A stretch of 64,000 nucleotides of DNA from Phyllobacterium chamaecytisi (GCF_020164455.1 NZ_JAIQWW010000014.1:111573-175572), one strand, 5' to 3'. Counted from the stretch's first letter, positions 10,785 through 19,463 are shown. A program made the numbers and translations. The notes: generated from the letters alone by a model not told the origin.

Positions 10785-12056
10785 ATGATTGACCCTATCC
10801 TGGCCAAACGCGGCCTGACGCTCGTCTTCATGATCCTGCTGCTGGATATCATCGGCATCGGTATCATCGTTCCGGTTCTGCCCGAGTATCTTGAGGAACT
10901 CACCGGCACGGATGTGGGGAATGCAGCAATTTACGGCGGGTGGCTGCTTTTCGCCTATGCCGGAATGCAGTTTGTTTTTGCGCCGCTGATCGGGAATCTG
11001 AGCGATCGCTTCGGCCGTAGGCCAATATTGCTGACGTCGGTTATTACCTTCGCATTGGACAATCTGATTTGCGCGCTTGCACCAAACTTCGCCATCCTGC
11101 TGATTGGCCGAATCCTTTCAGGTATCAGCGGCGGCAGTTACTCTACGGCCTCCGCTTACATCGCCGATGTCAGCACGGACGAAAACCGCGCAAAGAATTT
11201 CGGCCTGCTTGGCATTGCATTCGGCATTGGTTTTATTCTTGGGCCGATCATTGGCGGCTTCCTCGGCGAGTTTGGCCCCCGCATACCGTTTTACGGGGCG
11301 GCGCTGATCTCGTTTCTGAATTTCGTCGCCGCTTATTTCCTTCTGCCCGAAACGCTCGCCGCGAAGGATCGCCGGAAATTCGAATGGAAGCGGTCCAATC
11401 CGCTTGGCGCCCTGAAACAGATGCGCAATCACACAGGCATTCTGTGGATCGGCCTCGTGTTCTTCATGCTGACGCTCGGACACATGTCGTATCCGGCGGT
11501 ATGGGCCTATGTCGGCAGTTACCGCTATGGCTGGAGCGAAAGCGATATCGGCATGTCGCTTGGCATCTACGGCCTGTGTGCGGCAATCGTGATGGGGCTC
11601 GTCTTGCCTCGCATCGTGTCGAGATTTGGCGAATGGCGCACGGCCGTCATCGGCCTCGCCTTTGCCGCGCTCGGTTTCTTCGGCTATGCCGGCGCCTGGC
11701 AGGGGTGGCTGGTCTATGTGGTAATTGTTGCGACCTGCCTTGAAGGCGTCGCTGATCCGGCCATGCGCAGTATCGCCTCCGCCAAAGTGCCCGCATCGGA
11801 GCAAGGCGAGCTGCAGGGGGCAATGACCAGCCTGTTCAGCATCACCAACATTATCGGCCCGCTGATCTTCACGCAGATATTCGCGATCTTCACCGCGCCG
11901 GGCGCATCCATCACCTTTAGTGGCGCGCCCTATGTGCTTGGCGGGATTTTCGTGCTGATCGGCCTGATTGTTTTCGTGCTGCGCGTCGAAAAGCCGTCGC
12001 TGGCCAAAGACGAGGTTCTCGTTCCGGGTGCGTTGGCCCAGAACGAGGCCGGATAA
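10785..12056 (+). CDS. MFS transporter, TetA-like drug:H+ antiporter group (423 aa)
   Basis: Twelve-span major facilitator. The N terminus [20 protein letters not shown], the motif-A loop [14 protein letters not shown] (about residue 68) and motif C-type [20 protein letters not shown] are those of the TetA/DHA1 efflux group. The C-terminal half is complete, ending in a short cytoplasmic tail. ATG 10785 begins 61 bases after the repeat element. Its resemblance to TetA does not prove tetracycline export; chromosomal relatives often export other small molecules. Confidence 0.88.
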   Translation: MIDPILAKRGLTLVFMILLLDIIGIGIIVPVLPEYLEELTGTDVGNAAIYGGWLLFAYAGMQFVFAPLIGNLSDRFGRRPILLTSVITFALDNLICALAPNFAILLIGRILSGISGGSYSTASAYIADVSTDENRAKNFGLLGIAFGIGFILGPIIGGFLGEFGPRIPFYGAALISFLNFVAAYFLLPETLAAKDRRKFEWKRSNPLGALKQMRNHTGILWIGLVFFMLTLGHMSYPAVWAYVGSYRYGWSESDIGMSLGIYGLCAAIVMGLVLPRIVSRFGEWRTAVIGLAFAALGFFGYAGAWQGWLVYVVIVATCLEGVADPAMRSIASAKVPASEQGELQGAMTSLFSITNIIGPLIFTQIFAIFTAPGASITFSGAPYVLGGIFVLIGLIVFVLRVEKPSLAKDEVLVPGALAQNEAG

Positions 12057-12062
12057 GCAGTT

Positions 12063-12536
12063 TTATAGTCCGAGGTCTGACAGGCCGGGATGATCGGCTG
12101 GACGTGGTCCGGAGCGGTCCCAGTGAAACTTGCGTTCGGATTCCTTGATCGGGAGGTCGTTGATGCAAGCAAACCGCTTTTGCATCAGGCCGTTTTCGTC
12201 GAATTCCCAGTTTTCATTGCCGTAGGCACGAAACCAGTTGCCGGAATCATCGTGGTATTCGTAAGCGAAGCGAACGGCGATTCGGTTGTCAGTGAATGCC
12301 CAAAGCTCCTTGATCAGCCGGTAATCGAGTTCACGATTCCACTTGCGCGTGAGGAAAGCCACAATTGCCTCGCGTCCCTCGACAAACTCTGCACGATTGC
12401 GCCAATAGCTGTCGATCGTATATGCCAGCGATACGCGCTCGGGGTTGCGGCTGTTCCAACCGTCCTCGGCGCCACGGACTTTTTGCACCGCGGTTTCGTG
12501 CGTAAATGGAGGTAGGGGCGGGCGCTGTTCCGACAT
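12063..12536 (-). CDS. DUF1348 / NTF2-like fold protein (157 aa)
   Basis: Small single-domain protein with the DUF1348 pattern: [40 protein letters not shown] and [20 protein letters not shown]. The fold is SnoaL/NTF2-like and probably cytosolic. No catalytic role is established for the family. It converges on the MFS gene with a 6-base gap and is divergent from the aldo/keto reductase. Confidence 0.88.
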   Translation of the reverse strand: MSEQRPPLPPFTHETAVQKVRGAEDGWNSRNPERVSLAYTIDSYWRNRAEFVEGREAIVAFLTRKWNRELDYRLIKELWAFTDNRIAVRFAYEYHDDSGNWFRAYGNENWEFDENGLMQKRFACINDLPIKESERKFHWDRSGPRPADHPGLSDLGL

Positions 12537-12619
12537 GGTCGATACTCCTCATTTTTACGTTCCGCGCGTCGCACGAAACTGATCGAGGCAATGATTATTC
12601 CAACCGAGGTGTTTTTTCC

Positions 12620-13540
12620 ATGTCCTATGAAAAGCGTATTGCACTCAATGCCCGCGGCCTCTCCCTATCCCGGCTGGTTCTAGGTGCCTGGCGCCTGCTG
12701 AACGAACCGGAAAAGCCTGACGCGGGCAGCGTGGCGAGGCTGATCGCTGCTGCGATCGATCTTGGCATGACGAGCTTCGATCACGCGGATATTTATGGGA
12801 ACTACGGTGTTGAGGAAGCGTTCGGTGCCGGGCTCAAGCGCTGGGGCGGCAAGCGCGAAGCCTTCGAACTGGTCACCAAATGCGATATCATGCTGAAGTC
12901 GGATGCGCGGCCTGATAACCGGATCAAGCATTACGATACCAGTGCCGCACACATCAAAGCCTCGGTGGATCGTTCGCTCACGAACCTGCACACGGACTAC
13001 ATCGATCTATTGCTTATTCATCGCCCCGATCCGCTGATGTACGCGGATGCAACAGCGGCAGCGCTTGAGACTATCGTCAAGGCAGGAAAGGTGAGAGCAG
13101 TCGGCGTCTCCAATTTTTCGCCTTCGCAGTTCGATCTCCTGGCTTCGCGATTGCCCTTTCCCTTGGTTACCAACCAGATTGAGATGTCGGTCCTGAATAC
13201 CACGCCGCTTTCGGACGGCAGTCTCGATCACGCACAACGCCTGCGTTATGTGCCTATGATCTGGTCTCCGCTGGGTGGCGGTAGTCTGTTCACGGGCGAT
13301 GGGGTGCAGGAACAACGCGTGTGTGAGGCTTTGCAAGCGGTTGCAGATGAGATCGGCGGAGCCGAGATATCTGCGATAGCGATCGCATGGCTGTTGCGCC
13401 ATCCAGCGAGGCTGATCCCGGTTCTTGGCAGTCTCAAGGTCGAGCGGCTGACCGCGATGGTATCTGCGTTGGATATCGAGCTCGATCGCCAGCAGTGGTT
13501 TGCGATATTAAAGGCAAGTACTGGCCACGACGTCGCCTGA
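12620..13540 (+). CDS. Aldo/keto reductase, YdhF-like (306 aa)
   Basis: NAD(P)H-dependent oxidoreductase with the (beta/alpha)8 AKR fold. The catalytic tetrad is visible: Asp/Tyr in FDHADIYGNYGVEEAFG, Lys in ELVTKCDIM and His in YIDLLLIHRPDPLM. The NADPH-binding C-terminal stretch is AWLLRHPARLIPVLGSLKVE. A frame is open upstream from 12506, but ATG 12620 (MSYEKRIALN) fits the family start. Its stop codon abuts the stop of carA with no base between. The substrate is unknown. Confidence 0.92.
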   Translation: MSYEKRIALNARGLSLSRLVLGAWRLLNEPEKPDAGSVARLIAAAIDLGMTSFDHADIYGNYGVEEAFGAGLKRWGGKREAFELVTKCDIMLKSDARPDNRIKHYDTSAAHIKASVDRSLTNLHTDYIDLLLIHRPDPLMYADATAAALETIVKAGKVRAVGVSNFSPSQFDLLASRLPFPLVTNQIEMSVLNTTPLSDGSLDHAQRLRYVPMIWSPLGGGSLFTGDGVQEQRVCEALQAVADEIGGAEISAIAIAWLLRHPARLIPVLGSLKVERLTAMVSALDIELDRQQWFAILKASTGHDVA

Positions 13541-13547
13541 TCAGGCG
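13534..13547. terminator. Perfect 14-base palindrome spanning two abutting stop codons
   Basis: CGCCTGA.TCAGGCG is centred at 13540/13541: the left half ends with the TGA of the aldo/keto reductase, the right half is the complement of the TGA of carA. It may help end both convergent transcripts, but there is no loop and no T tract, so terminator function is weakly supported. Confidence 0.4.
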
Positions 13548-14785
13548 GCGTGATCGCGTTCGGGCAGTGTCTCCATGCCCTTGCTCTCCCGGATCAGGTT
13601 GAAGAACCGACGGAACAGATAATGTGAGTCCTGCGGACCCGGCGACGCTTCGGGGTGATGCTGCACTGAAAAGACCGGACGGCCGACAACACGCAGGCCG
13701 CAATTGCTGCCGTCGAACAGGGAGATATGGGTTTCCTCGACGCCATCCGGAAAGGATTCGGCATCGACGGCAAAGCCGTGGTTCATTGAAACGATCTCGA
13801 CCTTGCCCGTCGTGTCATCTCGCACCGGATGGTTCGCGCCGTGATGGCCCTGGTGCATCTTCTTGGTATCGCCGCCAAGTGCGAGCGCCAGCATCTGGTG
13901 ACCGAGGCAGATGCCGAAGACCGGAATGTCGGTCTTGATAAGCTCCTTGATGGCTGGAACGGCGTATTTACCGGTCGCCGCCGGATCGCCTGGTCCATTG
14001 GAGAGGAAGATGCCATCCGGTTTATGGGCCAGAACGTCTTCGGCGGTGGCGTTAGCCGGGAGAATGGTGACTTTTGCACCAAGACCGGCGATGAGCCGCA
14101 GGATATTGCGCTTGATGCCATAGTCGATGGCGACAACGTGGAACTCCGGCGCCGTTTGCTCGTCAAAGCCTTCGTTCCACACCCATGGCTTCTCGGTCCA
14201 AACGGAACTCTGCCCCGACGTAACGTCTTTGGCGAGGTCGAGGTCAAGCAGGCCATGCCACGCCGCGGCGCGCTTTTTCAACGCTGGAATATCGAACTTG
14301 CCGTCCGGGTCATGGGCAATCACAGCGTTCGGCATACCCTTCTCGCGGATGAGAACTGTCAGGGCGCGGGTGTCGACGCCAGCCAGAGCAATAACGCCGC
14401 GCGCTTTCAACCAATGATCCAGGTGGTCGGCAGCGCGATAACTCGAAGGCGCGGTAATATCGGCCTTGAAGATTGCACCAACCGCACCGGCGCGGTTGGC
14501 CGGGGTCAGATCCTCGATGTCTTCCTTGTTGGTGCCGACATTGCCTATATGCGGGAATGTAAAGGTGACGATCTGGCCGGCATAGGACGGATCAGTAAGA
14601 ATCTCCTCGTAGCCGGTAAGCGCGGTGTTGAAGCAGACTTCGGCTTCGCAGATGCCGGTCGCACCAAGGCCCTTGCCTTCGATGACGGTGCCATCGGCCA
14701 GAACCAGCAATGCCGTCGGCTTGAATTCCGTCCAGCCCGCGGTCTTTGACGATGTACCGGCGTCTGTCGTTGTGTTGGTGATCAT
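13541..14785 (-). CDS. carA: Carbamoyl-phosphate synthase small subunit (414 aa)
   Basis: Glutamine amidotransferase subunit that delivers ammonia to CarB. The N-terminal CPSase small-chain domain has TALLVLADGTVIEGKGLGAT and CFNTALTGYEEILTDPSYAG. The C-terminal class-I GATase has nucleophile Cys in VFGICLGHQMLALALGG and the His/Glu pair in QHHPEASPGP. A longer frame runs to 14992, but ATG 14785 (MITNTTTDAG) follows a clear AGGAG eight bases upstream and gives the usual length. carB lies 5.9 kb away on the same strand with unrelated genes between. Confidence 0.97.
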   Translation of the reverse strand: MITNTTTDAGTSSKTAGWTEFKPTALLVLADGTVIEGKGLGATGICEAEVCFNTALTGYEEILTDPSYAGQIVTFTFPHIGNVGTNKEDIEDLTPANRAGAVGAIFKADITAPSSYRAADHLDHWLKARGVIALAGVDTRALTVLIREKGMPNAVIAHDPDGKFDIPALKKRAAAWHGLLDLDLAKDVTSGQSSVWTEKPWVWNEGFDEQTAPEFHVVAIDYGIKRNILRLIAGLGAKVTILPANATAEDVLAHKPDGIFLSNGPGDPAATGKYAVPAIKELIKTDIPVFGICLGHQMLALALGGDTKKMHQGHHGANHPVRDDTTGKVEIVSMNHGFAVDAESFPDGVEETHISLFDGSNCGLRVVGRPVFSVQHHPEASPGPQDSHYLFRRFFNLIRESKGMETLPERDHAA

Positions 14786-15055
14786 GCGGCACTCCTGAAC
14801 GTGGGCTTGCGTCGTTGCCGGCGTTGAAAAACACCGTCCAACGTTCCATATGACATGGCTGAACGCGGTGGTGACTTGGCTCCCCACCGCAGCAACAACA
14901 AAATGTCTGGCTAAGACCCAGTCCATAAACAAAGCCGCGCTCAACGTCAATTGCGACACAAGAACTCTTCGTGGAATCATGCCAGACCGCATGGGACGAT
15001 GATTGTTTTCGCGTCGAGCCAGCCATAGAGTGCGCGCAACCAGGAGGCTCTAGAT

Positions 15056-15505
15056 ATGCGCGATACCATCGCAGCGGCACTAACCACAGCCATCAAAGCA
15101 CAAGACAAGCGCCGCGTGCCGACGCTGCGCCTGATCATGTCCGCCATCAAGGATCGCGATATTCTCAACCGGGGTTCGGGCAAGGAGCCTGCAACCAATG
15201 ACGAGATAAGCTCCATTCTTGCCAAGATGATCAAGCAGCGCGAAGAGTCGGCAAAGCTTTACGAAGATGGCAACCGTTCGGAACTCGCCGCGCAGGAACG
15301 TGCGGAAATCGAGATCATTCGCGACTTCATGCCGAAGCAGTTGAACGATGCGGAGATCCGCCATGCGGCCAAGCAGGTTGTCGATGAAATCGGTGCAAGC
15401 GGCCTGCGCGATATGGGCAAGAGCATGAACGTGCTCAAGGAACGATATGCCGGCCAGATGGATTTCAGCAAAGCCAGCAGCATCGTCAAAGAGATTCTGC
15501 AATAG
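15056..15505 (+). CDS. yqeY: GatB/YqeY domain protein (149 aa)
   Basis: Small protein made of the YqeY domain related to the tail of the tRNA-amidotransferase subunit GatB. It starts MRDTIAAALTTAIKAQDKRR and carries VPTLRLIMSAIKDRDI, IEIIRDFMPKQL and the C-terminal GLRDMGKSMNVLKERY. ATG 15056 is preceded by CAGGAGG. In many alphaproteobacteria yqeY sits directly before dnaG; here dnaG is 6 kb downstream. A tRNA-binding or amidotransferase-accessory role is suspected but not shown. Confidence 0.95.
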   Translation: MRDTIAAALTTAIKAQDKRRVPTLRLIMSAIKDRDILNRGSGKEPATNDEISSILAKMIKQREESAKLYEDGNRSELAAQERAEIEIIRDFMPKQLNDAEIRHAAKQVVDEIGASGLRDMGKSMNVLKERYAGQMDFSKASSIVKEILQ

Positions 15506-15508
15506 GCG

Positions 15509-15561
15509 AGTTCATCGCCTTCGTGTGACACTTCTGGTGTACGATCCGAAGGCGATGAACT
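15509..15561 (+). terminator. Perfect 15-bp stem-loop after yqeY
   Basis: AGTTCATCGCCTTCG (15509-15523) and CGAAGGCGATGAACT (15547-15561) pair perfectly around a 23-base loop, starting four bases after the yqeY stop. No T tract follows, so it may be a 3' stabiliser or a factor-dependent end rather than a classic terminator. Confidence 0.65.
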
Positions 15562-15582
15562 GCAGACCCAGTCGGCCCTACC

Positions 15583-15867
15583 TTATTTTCTGATAGGCTT
15601 TGTGCCCCGTCCCCACTCGTTCCGCTTCGAAAAGCGTTGAGTGGATTCGTCGCAATAGAGGGGAAGATCGTAGCGGTACGGGAAATAGCAGTCTTTAAAT
15701 TGTGGGTACCAATAACCATTCGCACGCCAGAGGCCGTCAACGCGATGCACGTGGTATTTGTGAGCGCCATGAGTTTTACCGTGCGCCATCGATATGGTTG
15801 CCGAGCCGGACGTGAACATAGCGGCCAAAGCCAACGTCAATAAGATTGTTCCTGATTTTCTCATCAT
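15583..15867 (-). CDS. Small exported protein of unknown function (94 aa)
   Basis: Clear signal peptide (MMRKSGTILLTLALAAMFTS ... ISMAHG, cleavage probably after AHG or just before it). The mature part of about 65 residues is rich in His, Tyr and aromatic residues: GKTHGAHKYHVHRVDGLWRA, YWYPQFKDCYFPYRYDLPLY. It has two cysteines. A possible periplasmic metal-binding role (four His in HGAHKYHVH with HGK) is only inference. I do not recognise the family. The start could be either of two adjacent ATG codons. Confidence 0.7.
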   Translation of the reverse strand: MMRKSGTILLTLALAAMFTSGSATISMAHGKTHGAHKYHVHRVDGLWRANGYWYPQFKDCYFPYRYDLPLYCDESTQRFSKRNEWGRGTKPIRK

Positions 15868-15947
15868 TTGCTCCTACATTGGAAGCCCAAGATTGTTGGA
15901 AACTATCCTAACATAGGTTCGGCAAGTCGGTCACAACATACGTTGGT

Positions 15948-16115
15948 TCAGCGCCGATCCATTTTTTCCCGCAAATCGGCGAGCGCTTGCATTGCCGCTT
16001 CTTCGCGCGTCATGCCCTCTTTCATGTATTTGATAATCAGACGCTCCTGAAATTCCAGCTCTTCCACAGTGTGTTTGTCTAAGGGACTCTCCGGGGATTT
16101 TGACTTGCGCTTCAT
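15948..16115 (-). CDS. Small charged hypothetical protein (55 aa)
   Basis: Frame beginning MKRKSKSPESPLDKHTVEEL and ending QALADLREKMDRR. It is strongly hydrophilic and predicted helical, with EEAAMQALADLREKM as an amphipathic segment. It has no signal or membrane span. A GAG-type ribosome site is weak. The even charge pattern and codon use look like a real gene, but no family is recognised. Similar sequence in relatives would support it. Confidence 0.5.
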   Translation of the reverse strand: MKRKSKSPESPLDKHTVEELEFQERLIIKYMKEGMTREEAAMQALADLREKMDRR

Positions 16116-16387
16116 GGCCACTCAACCTTGTTTCAGCAGGAATATTGTCAGGAAAATGTGGCATTTGTTCAGGATACCGTGAAGCGGGAATCATGCTCGG
16201 CGCGGGACCAAAGGTTTGACCGGTTTGGCAACCTGCAGACACTAAGAGCAGCCGAAGCTCCAAACATATCGTCGTTCTTGCCTCTTGCTTCACTCAAATT
16301 ACCGTTGTGGTTATGGCGGAATGTTCCGTGACGGCATATCGTCCACCCCGGATTGTCATTGATGCGCCAGCTTTTGGGGAGACTATC

Positions 16388-17293
16388 ATGGCTAAAACCG
16401 CTGCTCATCTTGATTTCAAGTCGGCTTTCAAGATGGAGCCAGATCCAAAAAATGCTCTCGTGTTCAAGATCACGCCGCTGAAGGGTGTTTCGGCATCTGA
16501 TGCCATTAGGACAATGCGGCGTATAACACTTGCGGAGCAGCTCGTAACAACAATGTCGGTGGGAGGCAGGATAAAGATTCTTGCCGAGGGAGATTCCTGG
16601 ATCAACGTCCTCTGGCCCGAGTCAAGCGCGTTGGGATACGAAATGACCTTTGTTAACGCCCTCGCAAAAGATACCGCAAAGTATGACACACTTAATATTG
16701 GTTTTCCGGGCGACACGTTCGCGGAAATTACAAGAAATCCGCCCCAATACAAACAACCGATTTCGGGGGGACAAAGGCAGTTTTTCATATTTTCAGGTGG
16801 CGGCAATGACTTCCTTGGAGGCGGGAGTTTGGCCAAGTACGTCAAGCGCTTTTCTCAAGGCGGAGGCTCGAGTGATCCGCGTGACTACATCAAGGATAGC
16901 GAATTCAAACAAATCTTGAACGGGCTCAAAGCCGGATACAGACAGATGGTGAAAAACGTCAACGTCTGGTCAAGCGGCTACACCCATGTCCTTCTGCAGG
17001 GGTACGACTACGCGCATCCGCGCAACAACGGGCCATGGCTGGGCAAACCGTTCAAGGCGCTGGGGTACGCCTGGGACAGCGATATCGCCAAAGAGATCGT
17101 GAAGTACTCCGTCGACAGGTTTTATGAATTGCTGGCGGGAGTCGCGGATTCGTCCGCAAAGGTGCATCTTGTCGATGCAAGAAATTGCTGCCAGGGCAAT
17201 TGGCATGATGAACTTCACCCGAACGAAAAAGCTTCAAAGAAGATTGCAAAAAAATTCGATGCGGCAATCGACCAAATTCTTGCCGTGTCCTGA
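16388..17293 (+). CDS. SGNH/GDSL-fold hydrolase, apparently cytosolic (301 aa)
   Basis: Predicted esterase/lipase-like hydrolase. Block I is ILAEGDSWINVLWP (nucleophile Ser), block III is FSGGGNDFLGGG (oxyanion Asn) and block V is WHDELHPNEKASKKIAKKF (Asp and His). These are the three catalytic landmarks of the SGNH superfamily. ATG 16388 (MAKTAAHLDFKSAF) follows GGGGAGACTATC. There is no signal peptide or membrane span, which is unusual because many family members are exported. The N-terminal 65 residues before the GDS block have no recognised domain. The substrate is unknown. Confidence 0.85.
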   Translation: MAKTAAHLDFKSAFKMEPDPKNALVFKITPLKGVSASDAIRTMRRITLAEQLVTTMSVGGRIKILAEGDSWINVLWPESSALGYEMTFVNALAKDTAKYDTLNIGFPGDTFAEITRNPPQYKQPISGGQRQFFIFSGGGNDFLGGGSLAKYVKRFSQGGGSSDPRDYIKDSEFKQILNGLKAGYRQMVKNVNVWSSGYTHVLLQGYDYAHPRNNGPWLGKPFKALGYAWDSDIAKEIVKYSVDRFYELLAGVADSSAKVHLVDARNCCQGNWHDELHPNEKASKKIAKKFDAAIDQILAVS

Positions 17294-17332
17294 CACCTCC
17301 AGAACACCTCGGAAAACCTTGACGCAGCTGGC

Positions 17333-17749
17333 TTAAGCCGGCACCAATGCATCCAGCTCCGGCAGCAGTACAACGCTTTCCTGCTCGTTCGGGTCGCTGC
17401 GGGCAATGATCGCGGTGCAAGGCGTACTGCTGAGATTGGCCGGCAGATGCGGAACGCCGGCCGGAATGTAGAAAAGCTCCCCGGCATGCACCACGACATG
17501 CTCCTCCAGTCGATTGCCGTACCAGGTATGCGCCTCGCCGGACAGCATATAGATCGCTGTTTCGTGAGCCTCGTGCAGATGCGCCTTGGCGCGCGCGCCA
17601 GGCGGGATAGTCAGAAGATGCATGCAGATACCTGTGGATCCGACCGTCTCCGCCGCGATACCCTCGAAATAGTCGAGCCCCTGTTTGCCGCCATAGGTGT
17701 GGTGGGGTTTGACTATACGGCAGGTGGGTTTTGATTTTGCATCCATCAC
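17333..17749 (-). CDS. Cupin-domain protein (138 aa)
   Basis: Single conserved beta-barrel. The metal-binding cupin motif 1 reads PPGARAKAHLHEAHETAIYM with G(x)5HxH-type histidines and a glutamate, and motif 2 reads GELFYIPAGVPHLPANLS. It is probably cytosolic. It is convergent with the SGNH hydrolase and separated by about 40 bases. Enzymatic isomerase/dioxygenase or sensor roles are equally possible. Confidence 0.88.
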   Translation of the reverse strand: MMDAKSKPTCRIVKPHHTYGGKQGLDYFEGIAAETVGSTGICMHLLTIPPGARAKAHLHEAHETAIYMLSGEAHTWYGNRLEEHVVVHAGELFYIPAGVPHLPANLSSTPCTAIIARSDPNEQESVVLLPELDALVPA

Positions 17750-17995
17750 TATCCTCCATGGAATTCATGACCGGCTTGAACACTACCACAAAGGGGTTGG
17801 CAGCAGCGGAAATCAAAAACTTTTGACCCAACGCGGCCTTTCATGGCAGTTGCTGCCTGATTCCGCAAAATTCGAAATACGACGTAGTACGGTTCTTACA
17901 GGTGAGTCGGCATCGATCTGGTCAATGCGACAATTTGCATAGCTATTATGCATTTTTGTAAGTTGCCAGATTTTTGTGCGGTGCTAACTTATTGG

Positions 17996-18104
17996 TGTTG
18001 GGTTCTTCTCCTCCCAGATACCCCAACATGGAATGTACTGCACCTCCTCCCGCGGTACATTTACAATCAGGACCGCTGCACCTCCTCCCGCAGCGGTCCT
18101 TTTT
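17996..18104 (+). ncRNA. Cuckoo-family small RNA: three hairpins with CCUCCUCCC-type loops
   Basis: Three consecutive stem-loops each expose an anti-Shine-Dalgarno loop: TGTTGGG/CCCAACA (17996-18002/18022-18028, loop with CTCCTCCC), ATGTAC/GTACAT (18033-18038/18055-18060, loop CACCTCCTCCCG) and AGGACCGCTGC/GCAGCGGTCCT (18069-18079/18090-18100, loop ACCTCCTCCC). The last is followed by TTTTATTT and acts as the terminator. This is the architecture of the alphaproteobacterial 'cuckoo' RNAs, including the CcsR RNAs of Rhodobacter. Possible -35 TTGCCA (17963-17968) and -10 TAACTT (17985-17990) precede it. The terminator overlaps the stop codon of the convergent DUF1003 gene. Confidence 0.85.
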
Positions 18105-18651
18105 ATTTGGAAGTACCACCGGCCTCTTCAGGCGGTTGTTTCTGTGTTGCGAGTTCCTCGACTGCCTCTGTGAGGGTCACAACTTCCTTTTCTCGCATCT
18201 GGTCGATCTTCTGGTGAAGAAGTTCAATCTTCTCATGCAGCAATTCGATTTCGAGCTCTGCTTTGATATTGATGCGGTAGTCGTTTTCCGCTTCCTTCCG
18301 ATCGATATCCTGCTGGCGGTTCTGGCTCATCATGATGAACGGCGCAGCGTAAGCGGCCTGGAACGACAGAGCCAGATTGAGAAGTATGAAGGGATAGGGA
18401 TCCCATTCCCGCACATAGGCAGTGACGTTGAGCACTATCCAGAAAAACAGGATTGTCGTCTGGATGATGATGAATGACCAGGATCCCATCGTTGCGGCAA
18501 CTTTGTCGGCGATCTTTTGACCGCGTGTAAGCTGATTTTCGAGGTCAGCGGGTTTGATGTCGCGATCCCGCCGGCGAATTTCCCTTAAGTGGTGAAGCAG
18601 CTTTCGCTCGGTATCCCACAGGCCTTTTTTCACTTCTTCGACATTGTTCAT
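18103..18651 (-). CDS. DUF1003 membrane protein (182 aa)
   Basis: Two membrane spans at about residues 55-75 and 88-108 in WSFIIIQTTILFFWIVLNVT and YPFILLNLALSFQAAYAAPF, the DUF1003 core. A long C-terminal cytoplasmic helix follows (RQQDIDRKEAENDYRINIKA ... LHEKIELLHQKIDQMREKEV) with heptad character, so it probably forms a coiled coil. Its ATG overlaps the stop of the GNAT gene by four bases (18648-18651), so the two are translationally coupled. The function of the family is unknown; cation transport has been guessed but not shown. Confidence 0.88.
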   Translation of the reverse strand: MNNVEEVKKGLWDTERKLLHHLREIRRRDRDIKPADLENQLTRGQKIADKVAATMGSWSFIIIQTTILFFWIVLNVTAYVREWDPYPFILLNLALSFQAAYAAPFIMMSQNRQQDIDRKEAENDYRINIKAELEIELLHEKIELLHQKIDQMREKEVVTLTEAVEELATQKQPPEEAGGTSK

Positions 18652-19139
18652 TCTTTTATTCCGATCGCTTTGCTCATATTGACGCCTGTCACGCGAAATC
18701 CAGAAACATCATAAACGTGTTTTGCCCGTTTGTTGTCTTCAGCCACACGCAACTTGATTTGCGTGAACCCCGTTTTAGACAGTCCCAATTCCAGAGCGGC
18801 CAAGGCCTCCTTGCCGTAGCCTTTTCCCTGATGCGCGGCGAAAATATGGAAATCGCTTATGTAGATCGAACGTGCCGGGATATCCGGCCGGTACCAGAAA
18901 TACCCGACTAAACTGTCGTCACCTGAAAGGCTGTCGATTATACACAGCAGCACCTGGCCCGACGTTTCCACACCCTGCGGCAAATCCTCATCAATCTCGC
19001 GCAAGGCCTGTAAACGGGATTCGACAGGTGAAAGGTGGTAATTGGCTGCTATTTCCGCCGCGTAGTCAGGAATGAAATAATCCAGATAAGCCGAGTATTC
19101 ATCGGCACGCATCGGTCTTAGCGAAATCATCACGTTCAT
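18648..19139 (-). CDS. GNAT-family N-acetyltransferase (163 aa)
   Basis: Acetyl-CoA-dependent acetyltransferase. The pyrophosphate-binding motif A is HIFAAHQGKGYGKEALAALE (Q/RxxGxG/A type), and the C-terminal motif AEDNKRAKHVYDVSGFRVTG is typical. The start MNVMISLRPMRADEYSAYLD fits the family. It is upstream of and coupled to the DUF1003 gene. The substrate (small molecule or protein amino group) is unknown. Confidence 0.9.
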   Translation of the reverse strand: MNVMISLRPMRADEYSAYLDYFIPDYAAEIAANYHLSPVESRLQALREIDEDLPQGVETSGQVLLCIIDSLSGDDSLVGYFWYRPDIPARSIYISDFHIFAAHQGKGYGKEALAALELGLSKTGFTQIKLRVAEDNKRAKHVYDVSGFRVTGVNMSKAIGIKE

Positions 19140-19226
19140 TTCCCGTTTTGTTGATTTGTAGTTCAGCGCTCCGTTGGAACTCGAATGACTTTGCGGCGTT
19201 CATTGATAATAAAAACGGAGGCTAAA

Positions 19227-19391
19227 ATGAAAGAACAAACCTGGTCTACCATTATTGGAATGCTGGCTGGATTGTCAGTTGGCGCGGGCGTTGGCGAAGC
19301 AATTATGGGCAATGTACTTCTTGGACTACTGATCGGCACCGCCATGGGCGCCTTTATTGGGTCCAACAATCACATTCATCGCGACTATTGA
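19227..19391 (+). CDS. Small glycine-rich membrane protein (54 aa)
   Basis: ATG 19227 follows an AACGGAGGC ribosome site. The protein runs MKEQTWSTIIGMLAGLSVGA ... AFIGSNNHIHRDY and is almost entirely two short hydrophobic segments with GxxxG/glycine-zipper spacing (GMLAGLSVGAGVG, GLLIGTAMGAFIG). Such Gly-zipper hairpins insert into membranes. A longer frame from 19185 lacks a ribosome site. Function unknown. Confidence 0.7.
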   Translation: MKEQTWSTIIGMLAGLSVGAGVGEAIMGNVLLGLLIGTAMGAFIGSNNHIHRDY

Positions 19392-19463
19392 ACACGAAAT
19401 ACACTGGCACAAGTGAAATGGCCTCCGTTTTGGATAGCGCCGATGCCTCGACGCCATAAACGG

